From Burkholderiales bacterium (GTDB taxonomy: Bacteria > Pseudomonadota > Gammaproteobacteria > Burkholderiales > Burkholderiaceae_C), in the NCBI GenBank assembly GCA_028868995.1, contig JAGWTH010000010.1:21290-85289 (forward strand): 64,000 bases of DNA. The letters are read 5' to 3'. Positions 26,501 through 35,468 of the stretch are shown piece by piece. Each line of letters starts with the position of its first letter. Position 1 is the first letter of the stretch. The translations under genes were made by a program, and so were the position numbers. The notes under the pieces are model-generated. The model was not told where the DNA came from, made no database searches, and saw nothing but the letters and a program-made list of their open reading frames with translations.

Positions 26501-28954
26501 TTACGCACCATCCTGGGCAGCGTCCGCCACACGATGGTGCCAGTATCGGGGCACGGCCGCCCGTTCGCAACGCACCTCGCCCGGCACCCGCGAGCGCCAG
26601 GTCAGCGCCCCGCAGGCCGGCGTGAGCCACAGGGGGATGCCGCGCGCCGCGTAGCGCGCCACCACCGGCGCGGCCGGATGGCCGAAGCGGTTGCGGTAGC
26701 CGGCCTGCACCACCCCCAGCGCCGGCCGCACGGCATCCAGGAAGGCGTCGCTGGAGGAGGTCCGGCTGCCGTGATGCGGCACCAGCAGCCAGTCGGCACG
26801 GACGCCCCCGGGCCGCAGCGCCAGCAGCGCCTCCTGCGGACCCTCGATGTCGCCGGCCAGCAGCGCCCGCACCCGGGCGTTGCCCACCCGCAGCACGCAG
26901 CTCATGGCATTGGGCCGCGCCGGCGCGTCGTAGTCGGCCGCGGCCGGGTGCAGCACCTCGAAATCCACGCCGTCCCATTGCCAGCGCTGGCCGGCGCTGC
27001 AGCGCCGGATCGGGCGCAGGGCCTGCAGCGGATGGCCCGCCTCCAGCGAACCCAGGACCTGCGCCTGCGGCTGCATCCGCAGCACCGCGCCGGCGCCGCC
27101 CGTGTGGTCGCTGTCGCGGTGGCTCAGGACGACCAGGTCGACCCGCTCGCCCAGGGCCCGCAGCAGGGGCACCAGCACCCGCTGGCCCGCGTCCGACTCG
27201 CTGCCCAGGGCGGGACCCGCGTCGTAGACCAGCGCGTGGGTGGCGGTGCGCACCAGCACTGCGTTGCCCTGGCCCACGTCGGCGGCGAGCAGCTCGAACT
27301 CGCCCGGCGGCGGCCGCGGCGCCTGCCACAGCAGCACCGGCAGCAGCAGCGGCACTCCGGCCACGCGCAGGCTCCACGGCAGCCGCGTGGCCAGCAGGAC
27401 GCCGCCCACGAGCCCGGCGGCCGCGGCCCAAGCAGGAGGCGCCGGCGCCGACCAGGTGGCCAGGGGCAGCGCGGCGAAGGCGCGCAGCACCGTCGCGAGC
27501 AGGTCGACGGCGCCCGCCGCCCCGGTCCAGGCCCAGGGCAGCAGCACGCCGGCCAGGCCGAGCGGCGTCACCACCAGCGTGACCCAGGGGATGGCCAGCA
27601 GGTTGGCCAGCAGGCCCACCAGCGAGACCTGGTGGAACAGCAGCAGCGTCAGCGGCGTGAGGGCCACCGTGACCACGGCCTGCTCGCGCGCCATCGCGAC
27701 CCCCGCCGCAAGCGCGCGGCGAGCCAGACCGCGCGGGTGCTCGCGCTCCGCCGCGTGCGCAGGTCCGCTCGCGAACAGCACGCCCACGGCGACGAAGCTG
27801 AGCCAGAAGCCGGCCTGCGTCAGCGCCCAGGGATCCGCCGCGACCACCACCGCGCAGGCGAGCAGCCAGACCCAGGGCCAGGGCCAGCTGCGCGCGCCCA
27901 GGCGCAACGCCGCCACGGTCGCCAGCATCAGCACGGTGCGCTGCGCCGGCACGCCCCAGCCGCTGAACAAGGCATAGGCCGCCGCCAGCAGCACCCCGCC
28001 CGCCAGCCCCGCATGCTGCGCCGGCCAGGCCAGGCACAGGCGCGGGCTGCGCCGCCAGGCCCGGCCGACCAGCGCCGAGGCCACCCAGGCGAACATGGTG
28101 ATGTGCAGCCCGGAGATGCTCATGAGGTGGGCGACCCCGGTGGCGCGGAACACGTCCCAGTCGGCGCGCTCGATCGCGCCCTGGTCGCCCGCCACCAGCG
28201 CGGCCAGGATGCCGGCCGTCGCGGGATCGGGCACCTGGCGCTCGATCGCTTCGCGCACGGCCTGGCGCGCCCGTTCCACCGGATGCCGCCAGGTCTGGGC
28301 GAGCCGCCGCGGCGGCGGGTCGCGGGCACCGGCGCGCACCGTGCCGGTGGCCTGCACGCCCTGTTCCCACAGCCACAGCTCGTAGTCGAAGCCATATGGG
28401 TTGACCGTGCCGTGCGGGGCACGCACGCGCACAGCGAAGCGCCAGCGCTCGCCGGCATGCAGCTCGGGCGGCCCGCGCTGCGGGTCGGGCAAGGCTTCGC
28501 CGTGGGCATCCGAGCCACCGTACCAACCGAGCATGAGCTGCGGCGGCAGTCGGACCGCGTGGCCATCGCGCAGCGCCGACTCGACCTCGAAGCGGAAACG
28601 CAGGCCCAGCTCGCCGCGGTGCGGCAGCGCCGCGACGACGCCGGTCACGACCAGGTCCTCGCCTTCGAGGGCCGGGTCCAGCCCCTCGGCGAGATAGGCG
28701 CAGGCGCGCCAGCCGGTGCCGGCGAAGCACAGGACGCCGGCCGCGGCCAGCAGGGTGAGGGCCCTCGCCTGCGAAGTTGCCTTCAGGCGCAGGCCGAATA
28801 CGAGCCCCAGGACGCCCGCGAACCCCAGGCCGGCATAGGTCGCCAGGGACCCCAGCGCCGGCTGCTGCAGCTGCAGGGCCGCGCCCAGCAGCACCCCCGA
28901 CAGGCAGGGCCCGATGGCATGGGCACGGCGAGCGGCGGCGGCGGACGAGCCCAT
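26501..28954 (-). CDS. comEC: DNA internalisation competence protein ComEC/Rec2
   Basis: 817 residues. An N-terminal DUF4131 region with soluble segment (residues 1-230) is followed by the Competence domain (ATGVAHLMSISGLHITMFAW at about 270, then many transmembrane helices to about 510) and a C-terminal metallo-beta-lactamase-like domain from about 545 (LLAADVGQGNAVLVRT, SHRDSDHTGG, VPHHGSRTSS). It forms the inner-membrane channel for single-stranded DNA in natural transformation. The presence of an intact gene suggests, but does not prove, competence; no other com genes are in the window. Confidence 0.95.
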   Translation of the reverse strand: MGSSAAAARRAHAIGPCLSGVLLGAALQLQQPALGSLATYAGLGFAGVLGLVFGLRLKATSQARALTLLAAAGVLCFAGTGWRACAYLAEGLDPALEGEDLVVTGVVAALPHRGELGLRFRFEVESALRDGHAVRLPPQLMLGWYGGSDAHGEALPDPQRGPPELHAGERWRFAVRVRAPHGTVNPYGFDYELWLWEQGVQATGTVRAGARDPPPRRLAQTWRHPVERARQAVREAIERQVPDPATAGILAALVAGDQGAIERADWDVFRATGVAHLMSISGLHITMFAWVASALVGRAWRRSPRLCLAWPAQHAGLAGGVLLAAAYALFSGWGVPAQRTVLMLATVAALRLGARSWPWPWVWLLACAVVVAADPWALTQAGFWLSFVAVGVLFASGPAHAAEREHPRGLARRALAAGVAMAREQAVVTVALTPLTLLLFHQVSLVGLLANLLAIPWVTLVVTPLGLAGVLLPWAWTGAAGAVDLLATVLRAFAALPLATWSAPAPPAWAAAAGLVGGVLLATRLPWSLRVAGVPLLLPVLLWQAPRPPPGEFELLAADVGQGNAVLVRTATHALVYDAGPALGSESDAGQRVLVPLLRALGERVDLVVLSHRDSDHTGGAGAVLRMQPQAQVLGSLEAGHPLQALRPIRRCSAGQRWQWDGVDFEVLHPAAADYDAPARPNAMSCVLRVGNARVRALLAGDIEGPQEALLALRPGGVRADWLLVPHHGSRTSSSDAFLDAVRPALGVVQAGYRNRFGHPAAPVVARYAARGIPLWLTPACGALTWRSRVPGEVRCERAAVPRYWHHRVADAAQDGA

Positions 28955-29009
28955 GCGCCATCAACGCACGGGGCGCGCCGGGCGTCCTCCTGCGATCGGT
29001 GGAGAACCT

Positions 29010-30065
29010 TCAGGCGGGGGGCAGCGCGAGCGCCTCGAGCCGCCCCGCGATGTCCTGCAGCGGCAGCACCTCGCGCACGCCGCCCGCGGCGATCGCCTGG
29101 CGCGGCATGCCGAAGACCACGCAGCTCGCCTCGTCCTGCGCGATGGTGTGGGCGCCGGCCCGGCACATCTCCAGCATCGCCTCGGCCCCGTCGCCGCCCA
29201 TGCCGGTGAGCATGACGCCCAGCGCCTGGCTGCCGGCGGCGCGGGCGATCGAGCGCAGCAGCGTGTCCACCGAGGGCCGGTGACGGTTCACCGGCGGGTC
29301 GTCGGTGACGCGCAGGCTGTAGCCGGTGCCGCGGCGCGCCAGCACCAGGTGGCGGCCGCCCGGGGCGATGTAGGCCACGCCGGTGCGCACCGGCTCGTTG
29401 TCCTCGGCCTGCTTGACGTGCAGCCGGCACAGGGTGTCGAGCCGGCGCGCGAAGGTCTCGGTGAAGCCCGGCGGCATGTGCTGGGCGATCAGGATCGGCG
29501 GCATGTGCGGCGGCAGCGCCGTCAGCAGCTCGCGCAGCGCCTCGACGCCGCCGGTGGAGGCGCCGATGCCGATCACCCGCTGGCCGCCGGCCGGAACGAG
29601 CGGATGCGCCAGCGGCGGCAGCGCGGGCTTGGCCGGCGCCGGCGCGCTCGGGGCCACCGGGCGGCGGCGCATGATGCGCGCGCCGGCGGCGGCCCGGATC
29701 TTCTCCGCGATCTCCTGCGCCGTCGCCTCCAGGCCCTCGACGCTGGCGGGCTTGGGGAAGAAGTCCACCGCCCCCAGCTCCAGCGCCCGCATCGTGGTCT
29801 CGGCACCCTCGCGGGTGAGCGAGGAAATCATGATCACCGGCAGCGGCCGGACGGCCATCAGGCTGCGCAGGAAGTCGAGCCCGTTCATGCGCGGCATCTC
29901 GACGTCCAGCGTGATGACATCGGGCGGGTTGCGGCGGATGCGGTCGCTCGCCAGCAGCGGGTCGGGCGAGGCGCCCAGCAGCTCCATGTCCGGCTGCGCG
30001 CCGATCACCCGCGACAGGAAGGCGCGCATGACGGCCGAATCGTCGATCACCAGGACGCGGATCAT
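29010..30065 (-). CDS. cheB: protein-glutamate methylesterase/glutaminase CheB
   Basis: 351 residues. An N-terminal receiver has the Asp pair of VLVIDDS and the phospho-acceptor Asp54 in ITLDVEMPRMNG. After a linker, the C-terminal esterase has Ser170 in GIGASTGGVEALREL, His196 in AQHMPPGFT and Asp292 in TGMGGDGAEAM. It removes methyl groups from chemoreceptors when phosphorylated by CheA. The start overlaps the cheD stop (ATGA). It is the last gene of the chemosensory operon; receptors encoded here have C-terminal xWxxF tails that may tether it. Confidence 0.98.
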   Translation of the reverse strand: MIRVLVIDDSAVMRAFLSRVIGAQPDMELLGASPDPLLASDRIRRNPPDVITLDVEMPRMNGLDFLRSLMAVRPLPVIMISSLTREGAETTMRALELGAVDFFPKPASVEGLEATAQEIAEKIRAAAGARIMRRRPVAPSAPAPAKPALPPLAHPLVPAGGQRVIGIGASTGGVEALRELLTALPPHMPPILIAQHMPPGFTETFARRLDTLCRLHVKQAEDNEPVRTGVAYIAPGGRHLVLARRGTGYSLRVTDDPPVNRHRPSVDTLLRSIARAAGSQALGVMLTGMGGDGAEAMLEMCRAGAHTIAQDEASCVVFGMPRQAIAAGGVREVLPLQDIAGRLEALALPPA

Positions 30066-30664
30066 GGGCGCGGGGTGAAGATCTCGATGTCACCGGACCG
30101 CCCGCCGTCCAGCCGCTTGAGGTATTCGCGCTCGCGGCGCTCCACCGGCTCGCTGGGTGTCATCGCCAGGCGCTTGACCTGCACCACCCCGGTGGCGACG
30201 AAGAAGTGCACCTTGCGCGGGGTCACGTCGAGCAGGTCCTGCGCCAGCACGCGGATGCCCTCGACGCGCAGGAACTCCAGCACGAACTCGCTGTTCTTGG
30301 CGCCCACGTCGAGCCGGTCGAAGCCGGCCAGCAGGCGGGCGCCGCCGAACACCTTGGCCACCAGCCGGCGCCGGTCGGCCCCCAGGCGGAGCATCTCGTT
30401 GATCACCACTTCCATCGCGTAGACGCCCAGGCGGGCCGAGGCCGCCCAGGGCGAGCCGGGGCTGGCGGTGTCGCCCGGCAGCATGAAATGGTTCATGCCG
30501 CCGATGCGCTCCACCGGGTCCCACAGGCAGGTGGACACGCAGGAGCCCAGCACCGTGGTGATCATGCCCCCGCGCGCGGCGTGGTACTGGCCGGGGAGGA
30601 TCTTGACCGCGTCGACGCGGAATTCCCGGTCGAAGTACTGCAGGGGCGCCGGGGATTCGGCCAA
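30062..30664 (-). CDS. cheD: chemoreceptor glutamine deamidase CheD
   Basis: 200 residues. Catalytic Cys42 in TTVLGSCVSTCLWDP and His59 in GGMNHFMLPG give the CheD Cys-His pattern, and KVFGGARLL follows. It deamidates glutamines in the methylation helices of receptors. The cheR-cheD-cheB order with 10-base and overlapping junctions is typical of a complete adaptation module in betaproteobacterial chemosensory clusters. Confidence 0.97.
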   Translation of the reverse strand: MAESPAPLQYFDREFRVDAVKILPGQYHAARGGMITTVLGSCVSTCLWDPVERIGGMNHFMLPGDTASPGSPWAASARLGVYAMEVVINEMLRLGADRRRLVAKVFGGARLLAGFDRLDVGAKNSEFVLEFLRVEGIRVLAQDLLDVTPRKVHFFVATGVVQVKRLAMTPSEPVERREREYLKRLDGGRSGDIEIFTPRP

Positions 30665-30674
30665 GGACGGCTCC

Positions 30675-31511
30675 CTATCCCCCCACGCGCTCGTAGGCCG
30701 TGCGACCGCAGGAGCGGAAGCCCGGGTGGGCGGCGGGGAAGCTCTCGGAATGGCCGACCATCAGCAGGCCGCCCGGCACCAGCAGGTCGGCCAGGCGGGC
30801 GAGCAGGCGCTTCTGGAATTCTCGGTCGAAATAGATCACCACGTTGCGGCAGAAGATGACGTCGCAGGGTTCCAGCGCCGGCCACGCCGGCGCCTGCAGG
30901 TTCAACTGGGCGAAGCGCACCATGGACCGCAGCTCCGGGCGCACGCTCACCAGGCCCTCGTTGCTGCCGGTGCCGCGCAGGAAGTGCCGGCGCAGCCGCT
31001 CGGGCGGCAGTCCGGCCGTGCGTTCCATGCGGTAGACGCCGGCCTGGGCGGTCTGCAGCACGTCGGTGTCGATGTCGGTGGCCAGCACCTCGCCCGGGCA
31101 CTCCGCCTCGCGCAGCACCATGGCGATGGACCAGGCCTCCTCGCCCGTGCTGCAGGCGTTGCTCCAGCAGCGCAGGGGCTTGCCGCCGCGAGCGCGGGCC
31201 CGCGCGTGTTCGGCAAGCAGCTCGAAGTGGTGCGGCTCGCGGAAGAAGGCCGTCAGGTTGGTGGTGAGCGCGTTGACGAAGGCCTCGCGCTCGTCCGAGC
31301 CCTCACGCTGCACCAGCTGCAGGTAGTCACCGAAGCTGGACAGGCCGCGCGCGCGCAGGCGCCGCAGCAGCCGGTTGTAGACCATGTTGCGCTTCTGCGG
31401 GCTCAGCTTGATCCCGGCATGGGCGGCAATCAGCTCGCGCACGGTGGCGAACTCGCGGTCGCTCAGCATCGCGGCCGCGTGGTCGAAGGTGAACTCGGGC
31501 AGCGCGCTCAT
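30675..31511 (-). CDS. cheR: chemotaxis protein methyltransferase CheR
   Basis: 278 residues from the ATG at 31511 (MSALPEFTFDH). The N-terminal helical domain (SDREFATVRELIAAHAGIKL) and the linker with LTTNLTAFFREPHHFELL lead into the SAM-binding domain: CWSNACSTGEEAWSIAMVL, VLATDIDTDVL, CDVIFCRNVVIYFD and VGHSESF. It methylates receptor glutamates using S-adenosylmethionine. The receptor gene upstream ends 20 bases before, so co-transcription is likely. Confidence 0.98.
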   Translation of the reverse strand: MSALPEFTFDHAAAMLSDREFATVRELIAAHAGIKLSPQKRNMVYNRLLRRLRARGLSSFGDYLQLVQREGSDEREAFVNALTTNLTAFFREPHHFELLAEHARARARGGKPLRCWSNACSTGEEAWSIAMVLREAECPGEVLATDIDTDVLQTAQAGVYRMERTAGLPPERLRRHFLRGTGSNEGLVSVRPELRSMVRFAQLNLQAPAWPALEPCDVIFCRNVVIYFDREFQKRLLARLADLLVPGGLLMVGHSESFPAAHPGFRSCGRTAYERVGG

Positions 31512-31531
31512 GCCACCACCGGACCGGTCGC

Positions 31532-33220
31532 TCAGAATGCCTTCCACTCCCCGTTGCCGGCCGGCACCGGCGACGGTGCCCCCAGGGCCTCCTTCGCCAG
31601 CGGCGACAGCTGGGGCGCCGGCTGCATGGCGATGGGCTGCGCCGCCGGCTCCTGCGGCGCAGTCGGCGCGGAGGCCCGCCGGGCGTCGCCGAGGTTGAAG
31701 CGCGCCACCGTGCGCAGCAGCGCCGCCGCCTGCGCGTTCATGGATTCGGTCGCGGCCGAGGCTTCCTCCACCAGCGAGGCGTTCTGCTGCACCACCCGGT
31801 CCATCTGGCTCACCGCGGTGTTCACCTGCTGGATGCCGCCGTCCTGTTCCTCGCTGGCCGCCGCGATCTCCGCGATCAGGTCGCTGACCTTCTTCACCGA
31901 CGCCACGATGTCCTGCATGGTGGCGCCGGCCGCGTCCACCAGTTTCGTCCCCGCATCCACCTTGTCCACCGACTCCCCGATCAGGCCCTTGATTTCCCTG
32001 GCCGCCGACGCGCTGCGCTGGGCCAGGTTGCGCACCTCCGCGGCCACCACCGCGAAGCCGCGGCCCTGCTCGCCCGCGCGCGCCGCCTCCACCGCGGCAT
32101 TCAACGCCAGGATGTTCGTCTGGAACGCGATGCCGTCGATCACCCCGATGATGTCGCCGATCTTACGCGAGGACTCCGAGATGCCGGCCATGGTGCTGAC
32201 CACCTGGCCCACCACCTGCCCCCCCTTGCGCGCGACGTCGGAGGCGTCCGTGGCGAGCTGGCTCGCCTGGCGCGCGTTCTGGGCGTTGAGCGACACGGTG
32301 GAGGTCAGCTGCTCCATGGAGCCGGCGGTCTCCTCCAGGGTGCTGGCCTGCTCCTCGGTGCGCTGCGACAGGTCCTGGTTGCCCTGCGCGATCTGCGCGC
32401 TGGTGTCGGCCACCACGTTCGCGCCGGAAGCGACCTCGCCCACCAGCTGGCGCAGGTTGCGGGTCATCTCGCCGAGCGCGCGCAGCAGGTCGGCCGTCTC
32501 GTCGGTGCCTCGCACCTTGAAATCCCGGGACAGGTCGCCGCCCGCGATCCGCTGGGCCGTGCGGATGGCCACGTTCAGCGGCCGCACGATGGCCCGGTTC
32601 ATCAGCAGGGAGGCCACCAGGGAGGCGGCCGCCGCCACCGCCAGGATGGTCATCAGCAGCACCAGCGAGGAGCCCGAGGAACTCACGGCGGCCGCGCGGT
32701 CCTCCGCGGCCAGCTTCTTCTGCAGTCCCACCAGGTCCTCCAGGGCTTGCGCCACCTGCCGGTAGTGCTTGTCGGCGGTCTCCATCAGCATGGCTCCGGT
32801 GGGCACGTCGGTCTTGCTGACTTCGATCGCGTCGTTCGTCGCCTTCCGGTACCCGGCGATCGCCGCCTGGGCCTCGTCGAGCGCCTTGCGCTCGCCGGCG
32901 GTCCGGTAGGCCTGGGCACGCAGCTTCCCGAGCGCCTGCGTGACGTCGGCCAGCCGCGCATTGTGCTGGGTGACCGCGGCCTGGATCTTGTCGAGGCTGG
33001 TGTTGGAGATCCACGTGAACAGCCGGTAGACGTTGGCGTGGATCTCGGCCATGTGGTTCTCGGCGTCCAGGGCCGCGGTGACCCCTTCGAGCCGCTGGCC
33101 GGCCAGGTTCTCCAGCGCCTGGTTCTGCTGCGTGACGACCCCGTACGAAATCATCCCGAAGCCGAGCAGGAACACGATGGCCAGCAGGGGGGCGATCAGG
33201 ATCTTGTGCCAGATTCTCAT
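31532..33220 (-). CDS. methyl-accepting chemotaxis protein, receptor 1
   Basis: 562 residues from the ATG at 33220 (MRIWHKIL); a longer frame is out of register with receptor homologues. TM1 at about 8-30, a periplasmic four-helix-bundle ligand region 31-190, TM2 at about 195-217, a HAMP domain, and a long cytoplasmic coiled coil whose hairpin tip is [20 protein letters not shown]. The C-terminal tail is Pro/Ala-rich and ends in EWKAF, an xWxxF adaptation-enzyme tether. It is paralogous to receptor 3 (35469-37157), with which it shares an almost identical 140-base segment. Confidence 0.97.
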   Translation of the reverse strand: MRIWHKILIAPLLAIVFLLGFGMISYGVVTQQNQALENLAGQRLEGVTAALDAENHMAEIHANVYRLFTWISNTSLDKIQAAVTQHNARLADVTQALGKLRAQAYRTAGERKALDEAQAAIAGYRKATNDAIEVSKTDVPTGAMLMETADKHYRQVAQALEDLVGLQKKLAAEDRAAAVSSSGSSLVLLMTILAVAAAASLVASLLMNRAIVRPLNVAIRTAQRIAGGDLSRDFKVRGTDETADLLRALGEMTRNLRQLVGEVASGANVVADTSAQIAQGNQDLSQRTEEQASTLEETAGSMEQLTSTVSLNAQNARQASQLATDASDVARKGGQVVGQVVSTMAGISESSRKIGDIIGVIDGIAFQTNILALNAAVEAARAGEQGRGFAVVAAEVRNLAQRSASAAREIKGLIGESVDKVDAGTKLVDAAGATMQDIVASVKKVSDLIAEIAAASEEQDGGIQQVNTAVSQMDRVVQQNASLVEEASAATESMNAQAAALLRTVARFNLGDARRASAPTAPQEPAAQPIAMQPAPQLSPLAKEALGAPSPVPAGNGEWKAF

Positions 33221-33371
33221 GATGCTGCGGTCGGGTCGGTGGAACCCGGGATGTTTCAAGAAGTGTCCGAAACGCCCCGGACCGGGACAACACCGCCGGC
33301 ACGCCGGGAACGTCCGTCCGTCCGGGGTGGCCCGGCCGCCGGGAAAATGGCGCGGCCTGCGGCAGGAGGTG

Positions 33372-34724
33372 CTAGAACGCGGTCCACTCGCCCTGGCTCG
33401 CCGCCTGCGGGCTCGCCGCCGCGGGCGGAAGGCTGGGCGCGCGCTGGTACCGGATGGGCGCGGACGCGCTGCGCGGGTCGGGCGATGCCGGCTCGGCGGG
33501 CGGCTGCGCCGGCCGTGCGTCCGCATCGACGCGGAAGCGCCTGGTCATGTCCAGCAAGGCCTGCGCCTGGGCGCTCATGGCCTCGGTGGCCCGGGTGGCC
33601 TCGTCCACGAGGGCGGCGTTGCGTTCGACGACGCGCTCCATCTGCGCGACCGCGGTGTTCACCTGGCCGATGCCCGCGCTCTGTTCCTGGCTGGCCGCCG
33701 CGATCTCGGCGATCAGCGCGCTGACCTTCTCCACCGACAGCACCACGTCCACCATCGTGTGGCCGGCCGTGTCGACCAGCGAGCCGCCGGCGCGGACCTT
33801 CTCCGCCGAGGCGCCGATCAGCCCCTTGATCTCCCGGGCCGCCGCCGCGCTGCGCTGCGCCAGGCTGCGCACCTCCGCGGCCACCACCGCGAAGCCGCGG
33901 CCCTGCTCGCCCGCCCGCGCCGCTTCGACGGCGGCATTCAGCGCGAGGATGTTGGTCTGGAATGCGATGCCGTCGATCACGCCGATGATCTCGGTGATCC
34001 TGCGCGAGGCGTCGGAGATCTCGTCCATGACGTTCACGACCTGGTCGACGGCCTCGCCGCCGCGCCGCGCGACCGCCGTGGCCTGCGCCGCCAGCTGGCT
34101 GGCCTCGCGCGCATGGTCGGCGTTCTGCGCCACCGTGCTGGTGAGCTGCTCCATCGAGCTGGCAGTCTCCTCCAGCGTGGTGGCCTGCTCCTCGGTGCGC
34201 AGGGACAGGTCCTGGTTGCCGGCGACCATGCGCGCGCTGGTGCCGGCGACGGCCTCGGCCCCCTGCACCACCTGGCCCAGCACGCCGCGCAGGTTCGTGG
34301 TCATGTCGGCCAGCGCCCGCATCAGCTGCGCGGCCTCGTCGCTGCCGCCGGTGCGCACGCGCAGCGTCAGGTCGCCGGCCGCCAGCCGGGTCGCGACGCG
34401 CGCGGCGACGCGGATCGGCTTGACGATGCCCACCACCAGCGGGTAGCACAGCACGAAGCACAGGATGAACAGCACCGCGGCCAGCCCCAGCATGACGACC
34501 TGGCCGTCGCGCGTGGCGGCGGCCAGGGCCTGCGCCGAAGGCTGCCGCGCAGCCAGGTCGGACAGCCGCTGCAGTTGCCAGGCGCCGACGGCACCCAGCA
34601 GCACGATCACGCCGGCGAGCGACAGGAAGGCGGTCGCCAGCCGCACGCGGATGGTGGAACGGCGGAACAAGCCCAGGGCCGCGCGATCGACCTCGTGCGC
34701 GGGGCCGGTGGCCGGAGTCTTCAT
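33372..34724 (-). CDS. methyl-accepting chemotaxis protein, receptor 2, minimal periplasmic domain
   Basis: 450 residues. TM1 at about 28-48, only about 26 residues outside the membrane (49-74), TM2 at about 75-99, then HAMP, methylation helices and the signalling tip [20 protein letters not shown]. There is no room for a ligand-binding domain, so it may sense through membrane state, HAMP or partner proteins. The tail ends in EWTAF. It is separated from receptor 1 by 151 bases with no recognised element. cheW precedes it by 16 bases. Confidence 0.95.
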   Translation of the reverse strand: MKTPATGPAHEVDRAALGLFRRSTIRVRLATAFLSLAGVIVLLGAVGAWQLQRLSDLAARQPSAQALAAATRDGQVVMLGLAAVLFILCFVLCYPLVVGIVKPIRVAARVATRLAAGDLTLRVRTGGSDEAAQLMRALADMTTNLRGVLGQVVQGAEAVAGTSARMVAGNQDLSLRTEEQATTLEETASSMEQLTSTVAQNADHAREASQLAAQATAVARRGGEAVDQVVNVMDEISDASRRITEIIGVIDGIAFQTNILALNAAVEAARAGEQGRGFAVVAAEVRSLAQRSAAAAREIKGLIGASAEKVRAGGSLVDTAGHTMVDVVLSVEKVSALIAEIAAASQEQSAGIGQVNTAVAQMERVVERNAALVDEATRATEAMSAQAQALLDMTRRFRVDADARPAQPPAEPASPDPRSASAPIRYQRAPSLPPAAASPQAASQGEWTAF

Positions 34725-34740
34725 GCGGGCCGCCGCGCGC

Positions 34741-35259
34741 TCAGTGGACGGCGCCGTCCACCAGCGCCATGTCGGCGCCCGTCATGAGCTTCTCGATGTC
34801 CAGCAGGATGATCATCTGCTCTTCCACCGTGCCCAGCCCGGTGATGTACTTCGTGTCGAAGGTCGCCGAGGCGAACTCGGGCGTCGGCCGGATGGCCTCG
34901 GCCGGCAGCGTCAGCACGTCCGACACCGAGTCGACCACCACGCCGACCACGCGGCCGGCGATGTTCAGGATGATGACGACCGTGAACTCGTCGTAGCGGG
35001 CCTCGCCCAGCCGGAACTTGATGCGCAGGTCCAGGATGGGAACGATCACGCCGCGCAGGTTGATCACGCCCTTGATGAAGTCGGGCGCGTTGGCGATCGC
35101 CGTGGGCGTCTCGTACCCGCGGATCTCCTGCACCTTCAGGATCTCGATGCCGTAGCTCTCCGCGCCCAGCCGGAACGTCAGGAACTCGCTGGCCGGGCCG
35201 TCGCCGGCCGCCTTGGCCTTGCCGGCCTCGCGGGGCGCGGACAGGGTGGTGGATAGCAT
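34741..35259 (-). CDS. cheW: chemotaxis coupling protein CheW
   Basis: 172 residues from the ATG at 35259, which follows AAGGAGAAG at good spacing; the frame extends upstream without a better site. [46 protein letters not shown] and [14 protein letters not shown] are the classic CheW motifs of the two SH3-like subdomains. It bridges receptors and CheA in the array. The 209-base gap before receptor 3 (35260-35468) has no gene and no clear terminator; a weak promoter for cheW may lie there. Confidence 0.98.
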   Translation of the reverse strand: MLSTTLSAPREAGKAKAAGDGPASEFLTFRLGAESYGIEILKVQEIRGYETPTAIANAPDFIKGVINLRGVIVPILDLRIKFRLGEARYDEFTVVIILNIAGRVVGVVVDSVSDVLTLPAEAIRPTPEFASATFDTKYITGLGTVEEQMIILLDIEKLMTGADMALVDGAVH

Positions 35260-35468
35260 GATTTCTTCTCCTTGGATGGCCGGGCGGAATCGGTACCGAG
35301 GATGCCATCGCACCCGGCCTGTTGCAATCGATAAACCTGGTTACATCGGCGGCGACTGTGCACTATTGCGGCCCGCGCGCCGCTCGCGTGCGCATCGCCC
35401 GCCGTCCATGCGCCCGCAGCCCGCCCGCGGCGCGCTGCCTTTTTGCCTTTTTCCCCACAGCCGCCGCC

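Noticed and set aside
24908..29209. 1433-codon plus-strand frame opposite ATP-grasp and comEC
   Set aside because: Low-complexity His/Gln/Arg/Ala sequence produced by antisense of two well-recognised genes.
35260..35468. Possible sigma28 promoter upstream of cheW (GCCGATGT with a poor -35)
   Set aside because: The -10 part matches 6 of 8 but the -35 only about 3 of 8; not enough to claim flagellar-type control.
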